Shown: piece by piece, positions 1 to 7,901 of the stretch
Numbering within the stretch: the first letter of the stretch is position 1
How the letters are laid out: every line of letters starts with the position of its first letter
Origin: Streptomyces sp. TRM68367
GTDB taxonomy: Bacteria; Actinomycetota; Actinomycetes; Streptomycetales; Streptomycetaceae
Length of the DNA: 64,000 nt
Assembly (NCBI RefSeq): GCF_014495685.1
Contig: NZ_JACTVI010000035.1
Span: forward strand, 1 to 64,000
Reading direction: 5' to 3'
The notes under the pieces: generated by a model
The model's database searches: none
What the model was told of the DNA's origin: nothing
The model's input: the letters and a program-made list of their open reading frames with translations, nothing else
Translations under genes and position numbers: made by a program

Positions 1-84
1 CCGGACGCCGGACGCCGGACGCCGGACGCCGGACGCCGGACGCCGGACGCCGGACGCCGGACGCCGGACGCCGGACGCCGGACG
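1..84. repeat. Heptamer tandem repeat, 12 units
   Basis: Twelve perfect copies of the 7-mer CCGGACG run from the first base to position 84, followed by a partial copy. In the frame of the downstream gene, three heptamers make seven codons, so the array would read as four copies of the heptapeptide PDAGRRT. The array touches the window edge, so its full size is unknown. A perfect array this long is prone to slippage and is also a likely place for an assembly break. Confidence 0.9.
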
Positions 85-1563
85 CCGGTCTTCGGATTGT
101 CGCCGGAGTGGCTCCTGGAGGACGGGCGTCCGCTCGCCGCCGCCACTGTCCTGTCGCACCCCGAACAGCTGGAGAGGCTGCGTGCGTCGTGTCCGGAGGC
201 AGCGCCTACCGCGGTGCTTGCCGGGGATCCGTGTTACGACCGCATCCTCGCCGCTCTCCCCCAGCGCGACCGCTTCCGCCGTGCCCTGGGCGTGGCGCCG
301 GGCCAGCGGCTGATCGTCGTCAGCTCGACCTGGTCGTCACGGTCCCTCTTCGGCGGCAGTGCCCTCCCGGGAGAAGCCGAAGAATCGGACCCGGATGACC
401 TGCTTCCCTGGCTGCTGTCACGGCTGGCCACGGAACTGCCGGCCGACGAGTACCGGACCACCGCAGTCCTGCATCCGAACATCTGGCACGGCCACGGCCC
501 CGGACAGGTTCACGCCTGGCTGGACAACGCCCGGCGAGCCGGCCTGGACGCGATCCCGCCGCTGGAGGGATGGAGGCAGTCCCTGATCGCGGCCGACTGC
601 GTCCTGGGCGACCACTCCAGCGTCACCTACTACGCCGCGTCCATCGGCGTCCCCGTCCTCCTCGGGGCGTTTCCCCAGGAGGACCTCGACCCGCTCTCCC
701 CTGTAGCCGCCCTCGGGCGTACGGCTCCCAGGCTTCTGCGCCGCGGCAGTGTGCGGACACAGATCGACCGGGCCATCGCGTCCCACGAGCCCGGCCGGTA
801 CAAGGAACTCGCAGAGCAGACCAGCTCGTCACCGGGAGAGTCGGCCGCCCTCCTGCGCCGCCTGTTCTACGGCCTCCTGGGCCTCACGGAACCCGAAGAC
901 CACCCGGCTCTGCTCGACCCGCTGCCCCTGCCGCCGTACCAACCCGCCCGCCGTACCGCACCGATTCGCGTGCTCGCCGAGGAGATCAGCCCTGATTCGC
1001 CGGAAGTCATGCTCGCCCGGCACGCGGTGGTCGGCGACGCGCCCGACCCGTCGGAAGGCCCGGCGGGACAGATCGACACCGCCCACACGGTGGTCGACGA
1101 GGAGACACGCGAGACCGGCGCGCTACGGATCGCGGATGTCGTCGTACGGCGTGCGGCCGAGGACGACCCACGTGTCGGCCCGCCCGCTGCCTGGACGTCG
1201 GAGGCGCTCGCGCGGTACCCGTACTGCGGGCTCGTCGCCTATGTCGACGGGCTCGACCGCTGCGTCGTCCGCATCCGCTCGGGAGACCTCGTACGCCTGT
1301 CCGCCGCCCCGGATCCAGACGGACGCCCCGACCTGTGCGATCCGGCCGCCTACGCCTCCGCGCTCTACGCCTGGCTCGCGAGCGGGAGGCCCCTGGACGA
1401 GGCCCTGACCGGGATCACCGTACGCACCGGCGCCACGGCACACCACGTCACCGTCGAACCGCTCCCGCAGTTCCCACCACCATCGGCCGGCTCTCACGCC
1501 TCCAGTTCGGCGAGCCCGGCCCGGACCCGCTCGGCACCAACCCGGTCACCGTTCTCCTCGTAA
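1..1563 (+). CDS. GT-B-like (CDP-glycerol glycerophosphotransferase-like) protein, 5' partial
   Basis: Reading frame open from the window start to a TAA at 1561. It belongs to a Streptomyces family often labelled hypothetical or, misleadingly, translation initiation factor 2. Visible family features are SPEWLLEDG, the GDPCYDRIL segment, a VVSSTW strand, HPNIW, and DCVLGDHSSVTYYAA, which resembles the nucleotide-phosphate-binding half of GT-B transferases acting on CDP-glycerol. The function is unproven. A TTG at 97 could act as start, but PVFGLSPEWLL, which looks like family sequence, begins before it, so the true start is probably upstream of the window and the heptamer array is probably read through. 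The last 70 bases overlap the convergent NB-ARC gene. The Ser/Arg/Pro-rich tail from about position 1485 may not be conserved. A fragment of a related gene lies at 61417-61545. Confidence 0.7.
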   Translation, partial: PDAGRRTPDAGRRTPDAGRRTPDAGRRTPVFGLSPEWLLEDGRPLAAATVLSHPEQLERLRASCPEAAPTAVLAGDPCYDRILAALPQRDRFRRALGVAPGQRLIVVSSTWSSRSLFGGSALPGEAEESDPDDLLPWLLSRLATELPADEYRTTAVLHPNIWHGHGPGQVHAWLDNARRAGLDAIPPLEGWRQSLIAADCVLGDHSSVTYYAASIGVPVLLGAFPQEDLDPLSPVAALGRTAPRLLRRGSVRTQIDRAIASHEPGRYKELAEQTSSSPGESAALLRRLFYGLLGLTEPEDHPALLDPLPLPPYQPARRTAPIRVLAEEISPDSPEVMLARHAVVGDAPDPSEGPAGQIDTAHTVVDEETRETGALRIADVVVRRAAEDDPRVGPPAAWTSEALARYPYCGLVAYVDGLDRCVVRIRSGDLVRLSAAPDPDGRPDLCDPAAYASALYAWLASGRPLDEALTGITVRTGATAHHVTVEPLPQFPPPSAGSHASSSASPARTRSAPTRSPFSS

Positions 1564-3911
1564 TGCACCGCGGCGGTGCGAAGATCCGCCACCGCCTGCG
1601 CCGGACGGTCCGAGAGACGATGACACCGGGCCTTCGACTCGAAGGCGTCGGCGAGCTGCAGCCCCGCGCCTGCCGTTTCCATGGCCTCGACGGCCTTGTC
1701 CAGGCACACCCGCGCGAGGTCCGTGTCCCCCGCGTCCAGGTGCAGCTCGCCCAGGCTCATGTAGACCCGGCCCTCGTTGTAGGCGTCGCCACCGTCGGGC
1801 AGCCGACGGAACCGCACCAGCGCGTCGTTGAGCCGGGCGAGGGCGGCCTCGAAGTGCCGCTGCTTCGTCAGGGCACGGCCGATGTGATGCTCCAGCAAGG
1901 CCGTGGCACGAGGCAGGTCCTCCCACCCGTCGTCGCCCTCCCGGATACGCCCCAGGATCTCCCGTGCCTCCTCGAAGCACCGCTGGGCCTGCGCATACCG
2001 CCACTGCTTGAGGCGGAGCAGCCCCAGAGCCTCGACGGCGCTCGCCTGCCCGCGATGGTGGCCGCAAGCCTCGTCCGCGGCCACGGCCTCCGCGAGGGCC
2101 TCCTCTGCGTCGGCCGCCCGCCCGGCTCCCATATAGCCGAAGGCGAGTTGCACCAGCATCCGGCCCACCGCACGCCGGTCACCGAACTCCGCAGCGCAGC
2201 GCCGGGCGGCCTCGACTCCGAACAGATGCGTGTCGATCCACTGGGCATGGAAGCCGAGCCGCAGATGCAGACCCCACATGGCCTCGCACAACTGCCATAC
2301 GAGGTCGTCGAAGCCGTGGTGATCGGCCGCCCGGATGACGGCCGCGAGGTTCTCGCGCTCGCGGCGCAGTTCCGCCAGCGCGTGCTTGCCGTCCGCCGGA
2401 TCACGGTCCTCCGGAAGAACGAGTGCCCGATAGGCGGGGCCGAGCCGCCAGCGCAACGGCAGGACCCGGAAGTCCGCTTCCGCCGCCCAGCGCAGATGCG
2501 CGACCGCCACCCGACGGACCCCGGCGGACATGCGGCCATGGCCGTCCTCGGCCACCGCGAGCTGACGTGCGTGCGCCCGCGCCAGATCGTGGAAGCGGTA
2601 GCGCTCCTCCCCGACCTCCTCCAGCAGGTGCCCCCTGGCCAACTGCTCCAGCAGTTCCCGGGCTTGGCCCTCCGCCACGCCGGCGGCATGGGCGGCGCAC
2701 ATGACGGTCACGGTCGGCCACGCCCACACCGCGATCGCACGGTAGAAGGCGGCGCACTCGGGCGTCAGCTCGCTGTACGAAACATCCTGCGCGTGGCGGA
2801 CAGGATCGACGGGACCACCTGAGCCGTCGGTGCTTCCCGATCGCATGGCGTCGCCTCCCTGGCCTTGGCCGTGGATCCGCTCGGACAGCTGTCGCGCCAC
2901 TCTTTCCCAGGCCAAGTGCTCCCGCACGGCGAGACCGGCACCCGTGGTGCACAACGCGAGAGGAACACCACCAACCGCCTCTGCCACGGCCTGAACGACC
3001 GCGTCCGGAGCCGCCGGTCGCTCGCTTCCCGCGACCCGCCGGAGCAGGAGGACTGAATCCGCGGTCGACAGCGGCCGGAGGGTGAGCGGGCGAGCCCCGT
3101 GCTCGGCCACGAGGCGGCCCAGCCGGTGCCGGCTCGTCACCAGGACGAGGCACTCGGGCGAGGCCGGGAGCAACGGGACGACCTGGGCGTCGGCATGGGC
3201 ATTGTCCAGTACGACCATCATGCGGCGGTCGGCTGTGCAGTCGCGGAACAGATCCCGCTGACGGGCTTCATCGCCCGGCACCATGGCGGGCGGAACCCCA
3301 AGCCTCTCCAGGAACCGCGCAAGCACGTCGGACGGCGCGAGAGCCGTACCGGAGGACGCACCGGCCAGGTCCACGAACAGGACCCCGTCGGGGAACCGCT
3401 CCCGTAGTGCGTACGCGCACTGAACGGCGACAGCCGTCTTTCCGATACCGCCCGGCCCGGTGAGGGCGGCAATCGTCGGCGCGCCCGGTACCGGGTCCGC
3501 ATCGTCCAGCAGTGCCGTGATCCACTCGATCACGTCCTCGCGGTCCGTGAACACCGCGGTCGCCGGCGGCAGCATCTGCGGACGTGACGCATCGAGAGCC
3601 ACGGCAGGCACGGCACGCGGCGCCAGCCAGGAGGCCTCACGGACCCACTCCGCGACTTCGCGCGCGAACTCCGGGGATCTGCGGGCGACTTCCATCAGCC
3701 GTAACGCGGCTGCCGTCTGCTCGGGCTCGGTGACGGGCAGGGTGGGTTGCTGCTCACCGCCTCCGGAGCCGGTGCCGACGCCCCCGTCGGCGGTACGTGC
3801 TCGACTCAGCAAGCCGTAGAGCCGCTCGGAGGTCCGCCTGCCCATCTCGCCGCCCACTCCGGAAAGAGCGCCCGAAGCGACCGTGCTGACAGTCGAGAGC
3901 ACCATACTCAT
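1494..3911 (-). CDS. NB-ARC/AAA ATPase with TPR repeats
   Basis: About 805 residues. A short N-terminal segment (1-100) precedes a signalling-type NTPase domain: Walker A GPGGIGKT at about 152-159, Walker B MMVVLDNA at about 231-238, a TSRHRLG sensor-like motif, and GGVPLAL resembling the GLPL motif. The C-terminal 300 residues are alpha-helical with repeated TPR-like patterns. This is the actinobacterial STAND class, thought to be a ligand-gated oligomerising switch; some relatives act in antiviral defence, others in regulation. No effector domain is evident, so an output cannot be named. The ATG at 3911 was chosen, with a second ATG two codons later, because the extension to 4352 lacks protein-like composition. 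The gene is convergent with the GT-B-like gene and overlaps it by 70 bp. Confidence 0.82.
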   Translation of the reverse strand: MSMVLSTVSTVASGALSGVGGEMGRRTSERLYGLLSRARTADGGVGTGSGGGEQQPTLPVTEPEQTAAALRLMEVARRSPEFAREVAEWVREASWLAPRAVPAVALDASRPQMLPPATAVFTDREDVIEWITALLDDADPVPGAPTIAALTGPGGIGKTAVAVQCAYALRERFPDGVLFVDLAGASSGTALAPSDVLARFLERLGVPPAMVPGDEARQRDLFRDCTADRRMMVVLDNAHADAQVVPLLPASPECLVLVTSRHRLGRLVAEHGARPLTLRPLSTADSVLLLRRVAGSERPAAPDAVVQAVAEAVGGVPLALCTTGAGLAVREHLAWERVARQLSERIHGQGQGGDAMRSGSTDGSGGPVDPVRHAQDVSYSELTPECAAFYRAIAVWAWPTVTVMCAAHAAGVAEGQARELLEQLARGHLLEEVGEERYRFHDLARAHARQLAVAEDGHGRMSAGVRRVAVAHLRWAAEADFRVLPLRWRLGPAYRALVLPEDRDPADGKHALAELRRERENLAAVIRAADHHGFDDLVWQLCEAMWGLHLRLGFHAQWIDTHLFGVEAARRCAAEFGDRRAVGRMLVQLAFGYMGAGRAADAEEALAEAVAADEACGHHRGQASAVEALGLLRLKQWRYAQAQRCFEEAREILGRIREGDDGWEDLPRATALLEHHIGRALTKQRHFEAALARLNDALVRFRRLPDGGDAYNEGRVYMSLGELHLDAGDTDLARVCLDKAVEAMETAGAGLQLADAFESKARCHRLSDRPAQAVADLRTAAVHYEENGDRVGAERVRAGLAELEA

Positions 3912-4179
3912 CAACGGTTCCACCGAGAATCTCCCAACTCGCCGTTCCCGCAATGGTATCGACAAGATCGGAACACGGGAGGGAAGGGCCGATGCGGCGA
4001 GGGCCGCAGTGTGCCGGTCTGCACGGGGCCCCGCATCCCGCCCTTTGTGAGATCTCAACCAGGTACTCGGTATACAACGCCCGGCCGCGACGCGGTAGGC
4101 GGGCCATCCGGGGCAGGGAAGCAGGGAAGACGTGGCCCTGCGGCGGCACAAGGGCCAGTTCCTCCCGCCCGTGAGCGGG

Positions 4180-4905
4180 TCAGGGCTTCCCCGTCCGCCG
4201 CAACACGGGCAGGCTCGGGAAGTAGCCCTCCTCGGCCAGCCAGGCGCGGGCTCGGCCACGCTGCCGCTCATCACAGAACCGCAGGTACCGGAACCAAGCG
4301 CGCTCGTCACGGGCGAGGACGTCCTTGAAGCGCCGGAAGGCGCCCCGTCCACGGACAGCGTTCAGCAGCCGGTCGGCGAGGGCGACATCGCCGAGCCCGT
4401 CGACGAACAGCTCCATGTCCCGGTAGCCGGCCCGGGAACCCAGAGCCGGCACGTACAGCCACCGCGCGGGGTCGTCCGCCTCCTCGGCCTCGAGTCCGGC
4501 CCCCAGCTCGTCGGTGAACGCCGGCCGACACTCCCCGGTGGACAGATCGATCCGGCCACCCGACTCAGCCGGGTTGCCCTCCAGCAGCATGGCGAGCATC
4601 TCCAGATCAACGGCCAACGGGCGCAGTAGGGGGATCGCAGCGTCTCCCGTGGCCGCGCGCAACCGGTCCGCCAGCTCCCCGTCGCCCCGGTAGCCGCGCT
4701 CCTGGAGGGCGCCGAGAAACGAGGCCGCCATCTCCGCAGCGCCCGGCAGGCCACGCACCGCTGCCCCGGCCACGCCATCGCCGGCGAGTTGCAGCACCTC
4801 ACGCGAGGGGCCGCGAAGCAACGCGGTGCGCAACGCCGCCCAGTCCTGAGCGTGGAGCGCCCCGCGCACGGCTCGCAGCCCGTCCTCGTCCCAGCCATCA
4901 GCCAC
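4180..4905 (-). CDS. UPF0158 family protein
   Basis: About 241 residues. The C-terminal half has the UPF0158 pattern: YVPALGSRAGYRDMELFVDGL, then a run of alternating charged and aromatic residues ending FKDVLARDERAWFRYLRFCDE. The family is widespread and uncharacterised. The N-terminal 75 residues (GWDEDGLRAVRGAL onward) are nearly identical to a truncated second copy at 43801-44118. The start is set at the GTG at 4905 just before that conserved segment; a GTG at 4959 is possible. Upstream is a remnant of the 696-residue family that also sits beside the second copy, so the pair is an old gene neighbourhood duplicated in this window. Confidence 0.75.
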   Translation of the reverse strand: MADGWDEDGLRAVRGALHAQDWAALRTALLRGPSREVLQLAGDGVAGAAVRGLPGAAEMAASFLGALQERGYRGDGELADRLRAATGDAAIPLLRPLAVDLEMLAMLLEGNPAESGGRIDLSTGECRPAFTDELGAGLEAEEADDPARWLYVPALGSRAGYRDMELFVDGLGDVALADRLLNAVRGRGAFRRFKDVLARDERAWFRYLRFCDERQRGRARAWLAEEGYFPSLPVLRRTGKP

Positions 4906-5018
4906 GATTCCGACGGTAGCGCGCCACCGAGGACGTACGACACCCACCGGTGCAGCCACCCGACTGTGCAGGCGTCGGTCTCACCCGGACCCTTCGAGAT
5001 CCGGGGGTGTTGCCCTGA

Positions 5019-5270
5019 TCAGCGGCGGCGCTTGCGGCCGCCGTTGCCGGCGCCGCGGCGACGATTCCGGGCACGGCCCAGGCGGGCCGCCGGAGTTCGC
5101 AGAGCCCTGCCCGCCACCTGCCTGAGTTCTTCGAGCCCGGCCCGGCCCGGGTGCGCGGATTCCAACGCTGCGGCGACCGCGTCCCTGGCCTCGCTGCCCT
5201 GGGCACGCAACACCTGCCGGCGCTGCCCGGGCCGCCCGCCAACTCCATGAACTGTCAGGTTCTCCGCGGT
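5019..5270 (-). pseudogene. C-terminal remnant of the 696-residue family (cf. 44237-46327)
   Basis: Reading leftward, about 75 residues match the C-terminus of the intact 696-residue protein at 44237-46327: AENL, VLRAQ, DAVAAALESAHPGRAGLEEL, RALRTPAARLGRAR and a basic tail ending GGRKRRR. Everything N-terminal is missing; the frame continues into unrelated sequence up to an ATG at 5339. It sits directly upstream of the intact UPF0158 gene, mirroring the second locus, where the long gene is intact and UPF0158 is broken. Confidence 0.65.
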
Positions 5271-5529
5271 GGTGCTCACCAGTGCGTCCAGGCCGAATTC
5301 ACTCGTTCTCCGCTGGAGGCAGTCGTGGTTGACGCGCATTCGATTCGGTTCTCCTCAATTCCTGAATACGGTTTCGGTTCGTTGCATCTCAGCATTACGA
5401 CCGCCAACCAAAGCGGTCTTGCACATATGCGACACCCTGCGGCCGATCGGCCATGGAGCCGCGACTTTCCGCCATACCCGGCCGGATTGAATCAGTTGAT
5501 TCATACTGTTTTATCCGTGCCCAAGGTCG

Positions 5530-5551
5530 CGGGTTTGGTATACCAAACCCG
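5530..5551. promoter_or_regulatory. 22-bp perfect palindrome, orphan operator candidate
   Basis: A perfect inverted repeat centred on GGTATACC, with arms CGGGTTTGGTA. It lies in a comparatively AT-rich 360-bp gap between the gene remnant ending near 5270 and the broken AraC gene starting at 5703. Its symmetry and length fit a dimeric repressor site (TetR or GntR type), but no matching regulator is adjacent. The rest of the gap, 5340-5700, contains no gene I can support. Confidence 0.5.
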
Positions 5552-5702
5552 GGACCGGTGACGTCACAGTCATCCCTGCGCGAAATCTACACATAACCCA
5601 AAGGGGGCGGAAAAGTCTCTAACCGGGACAGTGATTGCACTTACCGTTCAACCATCCGCTGGTCATTTCGTACACTGGAAATCCGTGACGGAGAGCCCAT
5701 TC

Positions 5703-6180
5703 ATGGCACCCCGCACAAAGGAGGTGGCGTGGAGGGCATCCAGAATTTCTCCGCATGGTCATGTACTCGGATACCGGGGTTTTCGAGTGGGAGAAGGGCG
5801 GACCGGAAGCCGACTGATGACGCCGGACGGGACGGTCAGGCTCGTGTTCGGCTTCGGCGGCCCCCTGCGCGTCGTCGACGCGGTGAACCCGACGCGGCCG
5901 GTGACGGCCGCCTCGCTGGCCACGGAACCCACGCCACCGCGGCCCTGGGCGAGTACACCGGGCCGGTGCACGGGGCGACCGTCCTCCTGACCCCGCTCGC
6001 CGCGTACCGCCTGACGGCCGCTCCGATGGAGACGTTCGCCCGCCGCACGGTGGACCTGGCCGACGTACTCGGTGCACGCCTGCGGAAACTCGTCGGCCGG
6101 CTCACCGACTGCCCCGACTGGGCTCGCGCTTCGCCGCTCCACAGCCCGACACGGGGAGTCCCCGGCACCCGCCCGGACTC
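5703..6180 (+). pseudogene. AraC-type regulator, N-terminal remnant with frameshift
   Basis: Two frames together give the N-terminal sensory part of a Streptomyces AraC-family regulator. The first frame (ATG 5703) carries VLGYRGFRVGEGRTG and TPDGTVRLVFGFGGPLRVV. After a frame change near 5910-5930 the second frame carries ALGEYTGPVHGATVLLTPLAAYRL and RRTVDLADVLGARLRKL. The match stops at TDCPDW near 6120, and the helix-turn-helix half is gone. A strong AGGAGGT at 5719-5725 precedes a GTG at 5729, possibly the original start. It lies just upstream of an intact MFS pump and may once have regulated it. Confidence 0.65.
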
Positions 6181-6233
6181 CCCGCCCGACCCCCGTCTCC
6201 CTCCCCTCCTCCCGGAGCACGACGTTGGCACCC

Positions 6234-7451
6234 ATGGGTCAGCAACAGACATCACCGTCCACCGGAACGGCACCCCCCGTGCCGCCGCACGCGTCCACCC
6301 GAGGATGGCTCGCGGTCGTCGCCGTCGCCTTCGGCGTCTTCACCGTGACCGCGACCGAAACGATGCCCGTCGGGCTGCTCCCCGAAATGGCGGCCGGTCT
6401 GCGGGTCTCGGAAGGAACCGTCGGGCTGACGGTCACCCTCTACGGCTTGTTCGCCGGCATCCTCGCCCCGGTCCTCACCGCGGCCACCCGCCGTCTCGAC
6501 CGCGGACGGCTGCTCCTCGTCATCCTCACGGTGTTCGTCGTGGGCAACGTCCTCACCGCCCTGGCCGTGAACTACGTGTGGCTGATGCTCGTCCGACTGC
6601 TGATCGGATTCATCCACGGCGTGCTGTGGGCCATCGTCGCGAGCATCGCCGTACGGCTGGTCCCACCGGACCACTCCGTGCGGGCGACAGCCGTCGTGTT
6701 CTCCGGCATCTCCCTGGCCACGGTCCTCGGAGTCCCCCTCGGCACCATCGTCGGCCAGTGGCTGGACTGGCGTGCCGCCTTCTGGGCCCTTGCCGCGTGC
6801 AGCGCCGTCGCGCTCACCGCCACCGCGGTGCTGATGCCCCCGATGCCCCCGCGCGGCGGCGTCTACCTCTCCGAACTGCCCCGCCTGCTGAGGACCGGCA
6901 ACCTGCGCACCGCAGTGGGCGTGACCGCCGTCGTCGTCATCGGCCACTACGCCGCCTACACCTACATCACCCCCTTCCTGCTCCGGAACGTCGGCGTGGC
7001 CCCGAACATGATCGGCATACTGCTGCTCTCCTTCGGCGCCGCCGGCGTCGCGGGTAACTTCCTGGCAGGAGCGGTCATCGGCCGCGGCCCGGCGCTGCGC
7101 ACGGTGGTTCACGGCCTCATCGCCGGCACCGGCGGCTCGATGGCCCTGCTGCTCGCCGCCGGCACCTGGAAGCCGGCGGCGATCGCCTTCCTGCTCAGCT
7201 GGGGGCTCGCCTACTCCGCACTGCCAGTCGCCCTGCAGACCCTGGTCTTCCGCAGCGCTCCTCAGGCACGGGAAGCGGCGACCTCCCTATACGTCCTGTC
7301 CTTCAACGTCTCCATCGCCCTGGGAGCCCTCTTCGGCTCCCTCTCCCTTGACCGCTCGGGCCCGTCGCTGGTGATGGTCACCGGCATGGCCTTCTGCGCT
7401 CTCGCCCTCCTCCTGGCCATGCTCCTGCGCCCCGAACGCACGGTGAAGTGA
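6234..7451 (+). CDS. MFS transporter, DHA1 family
   Basis: About 405 residues with 12 predicted hydrophobic segments. Conserved DHA1 features include FGVFTVTATETMPVGLLPEMA in helix 1, TRRLDRGRLLL in loop 2-3, and FSGISLATVLGVPLGTIVG in helix 5, the motif C-like antiporter signature of drug/H+ exchangers. It should be a proton-driven exporter in the cytoplasmic membrane; the substrate is unknown, with sugar and arabinose efflux relatives or antibiotic efflux possible. The ATG at 6234 gives a normal N-terminus (MGQQQTSPSTGTA, then helix 1). The ribosome site is weak. Upstream lies a decayed AraC gene. The 3' end overlaps the start of a NUDIX scrap by a few bases. Confidence 0.85.
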   Translation: MGQQQTSPSTGTAPPVPPHASTRGWLAVVAVAFGVFTVTATETMPVGLLPEMAAGLRVSEGTVGLTVTLYGLFAGILAPVLTAATRRLDRGRLLLVILTVFVVGNVLTALAVNYVWLMLVRLLIGFIHGVLWAIVASIAVRLVPPDHSVRATAVVFSGISLATVLGVPLGTIVGQWLDWRAAFWALAACSAVALTATAVLMPPMPPRGGVYLSELPRLLRTGNLRTAVGVTAVVVIGHYAAYTYITPFLLRNVGVAPNMIGILLLSFGAAGVAGNFLAGAVIGRGPALRTVVHGLIAGTGGSMALLLAAGTWKPAAIAFLLSWGLAYSALPVALQTLVFRSAPQAREAATSLYVLSFNVSIALGALFGSLSLDRSGPSLVMVTGMAFCALALLLAMLLRPERTVK

Positions 7452-7570
7452 CGCATATGAACGATCGACCACGCAGTAACAGGAGGGCTCTCGGCTGTCG
7501 GCGGCCACTGCTCGTGGTGGCTGCCGCCATCGTGCAGGAGGAACGTCTCCTGGTCGTGACCAAGATGCGG
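7448..7570 (+). pseudogene. NUDIX hydrolase N-terminal scrap
   Basis: The frame from ATG 7448 reads CRRPLLVVAAAIVQEERLLVVTKM, the first beta-strands typical of a small NUDIX hydrolase (VVAAAIVxxxRLLVV). Similarity stops near 7570, before any Nudix box, and the DNA passes straight into a TrkH-like fragment. Only about 40 residues remain. Confidence 0.45.
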
Positions 7571-7571
7571 C

Positions 7572-7680
7572 TTCGGCGAGGGCGTGGTCCTCACCCTGTT
7601 CCAGGTCGGCGGCTTCGGCATCATGACCATGGCCTCGCTCCTGGGGCTGTTGATCTCCGGCAAGCTGCGGCTGCGGATGG
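7572..7680 (+). pseudogene. TrkH potassium transporter fragment
   Basis: One frame reads GEGVVLTLFQVGGFGIM followed by TMASLLGLLISGKLRLRM. The QVGGFGIMT segment is a hallmark of the first pore loop of TrkH/KtrB potassium transporters. Only about 35 residues survive, joined on the left to a NUDIX scrap and on the right to an integrase scrap. Confidence 0.5.
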
Positions 7681-7689
7681 GAGCAGACG

Positions 7690-7790
7690 GGCGAGAAGCC
7701 GTCGCCCGTGATGGTCTGGACGCCCCAGCAGACCGGCGTCTTCCTCGACTTCGTCGCCGAGGACCGGCTCTACGCGATGTGGTGTTCAGC
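7690..7790 (+). pseudogene. Tyrosine integrase internal fragment
   Basis: GEKPSPVMVWTPQQTG and FLDFVAEDRLYAMW match the start of the catalytic domain of Streptomyces tyrosine integrases, just ahead of the first catalytic arginine. The match ends at about 7790. The missing C-terminal part of an integrase of this type is found at 10882-11541 on the same strand, so the two may be halves of one gene separated by about 3.1 kb. Confidence 0.45.
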
Positions 7791-7901
7791 GCATGTCGGC
7801 GCCGCTCGGCGCGCCAGGCGCTCAGCACTGGCTCGATCAACGCTCAGCGGGCATCGGACAGATACGGACGACATTCGGCCATGACCTGGACGTACCGCCG
7901 G

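Noticed and set aside
1335..2822. 495-residue rightward frame opposite the NB-ARC gene
   Set aside because: It is antisense to the TPR part, has no family motifs, and follows from third-position GC bias.
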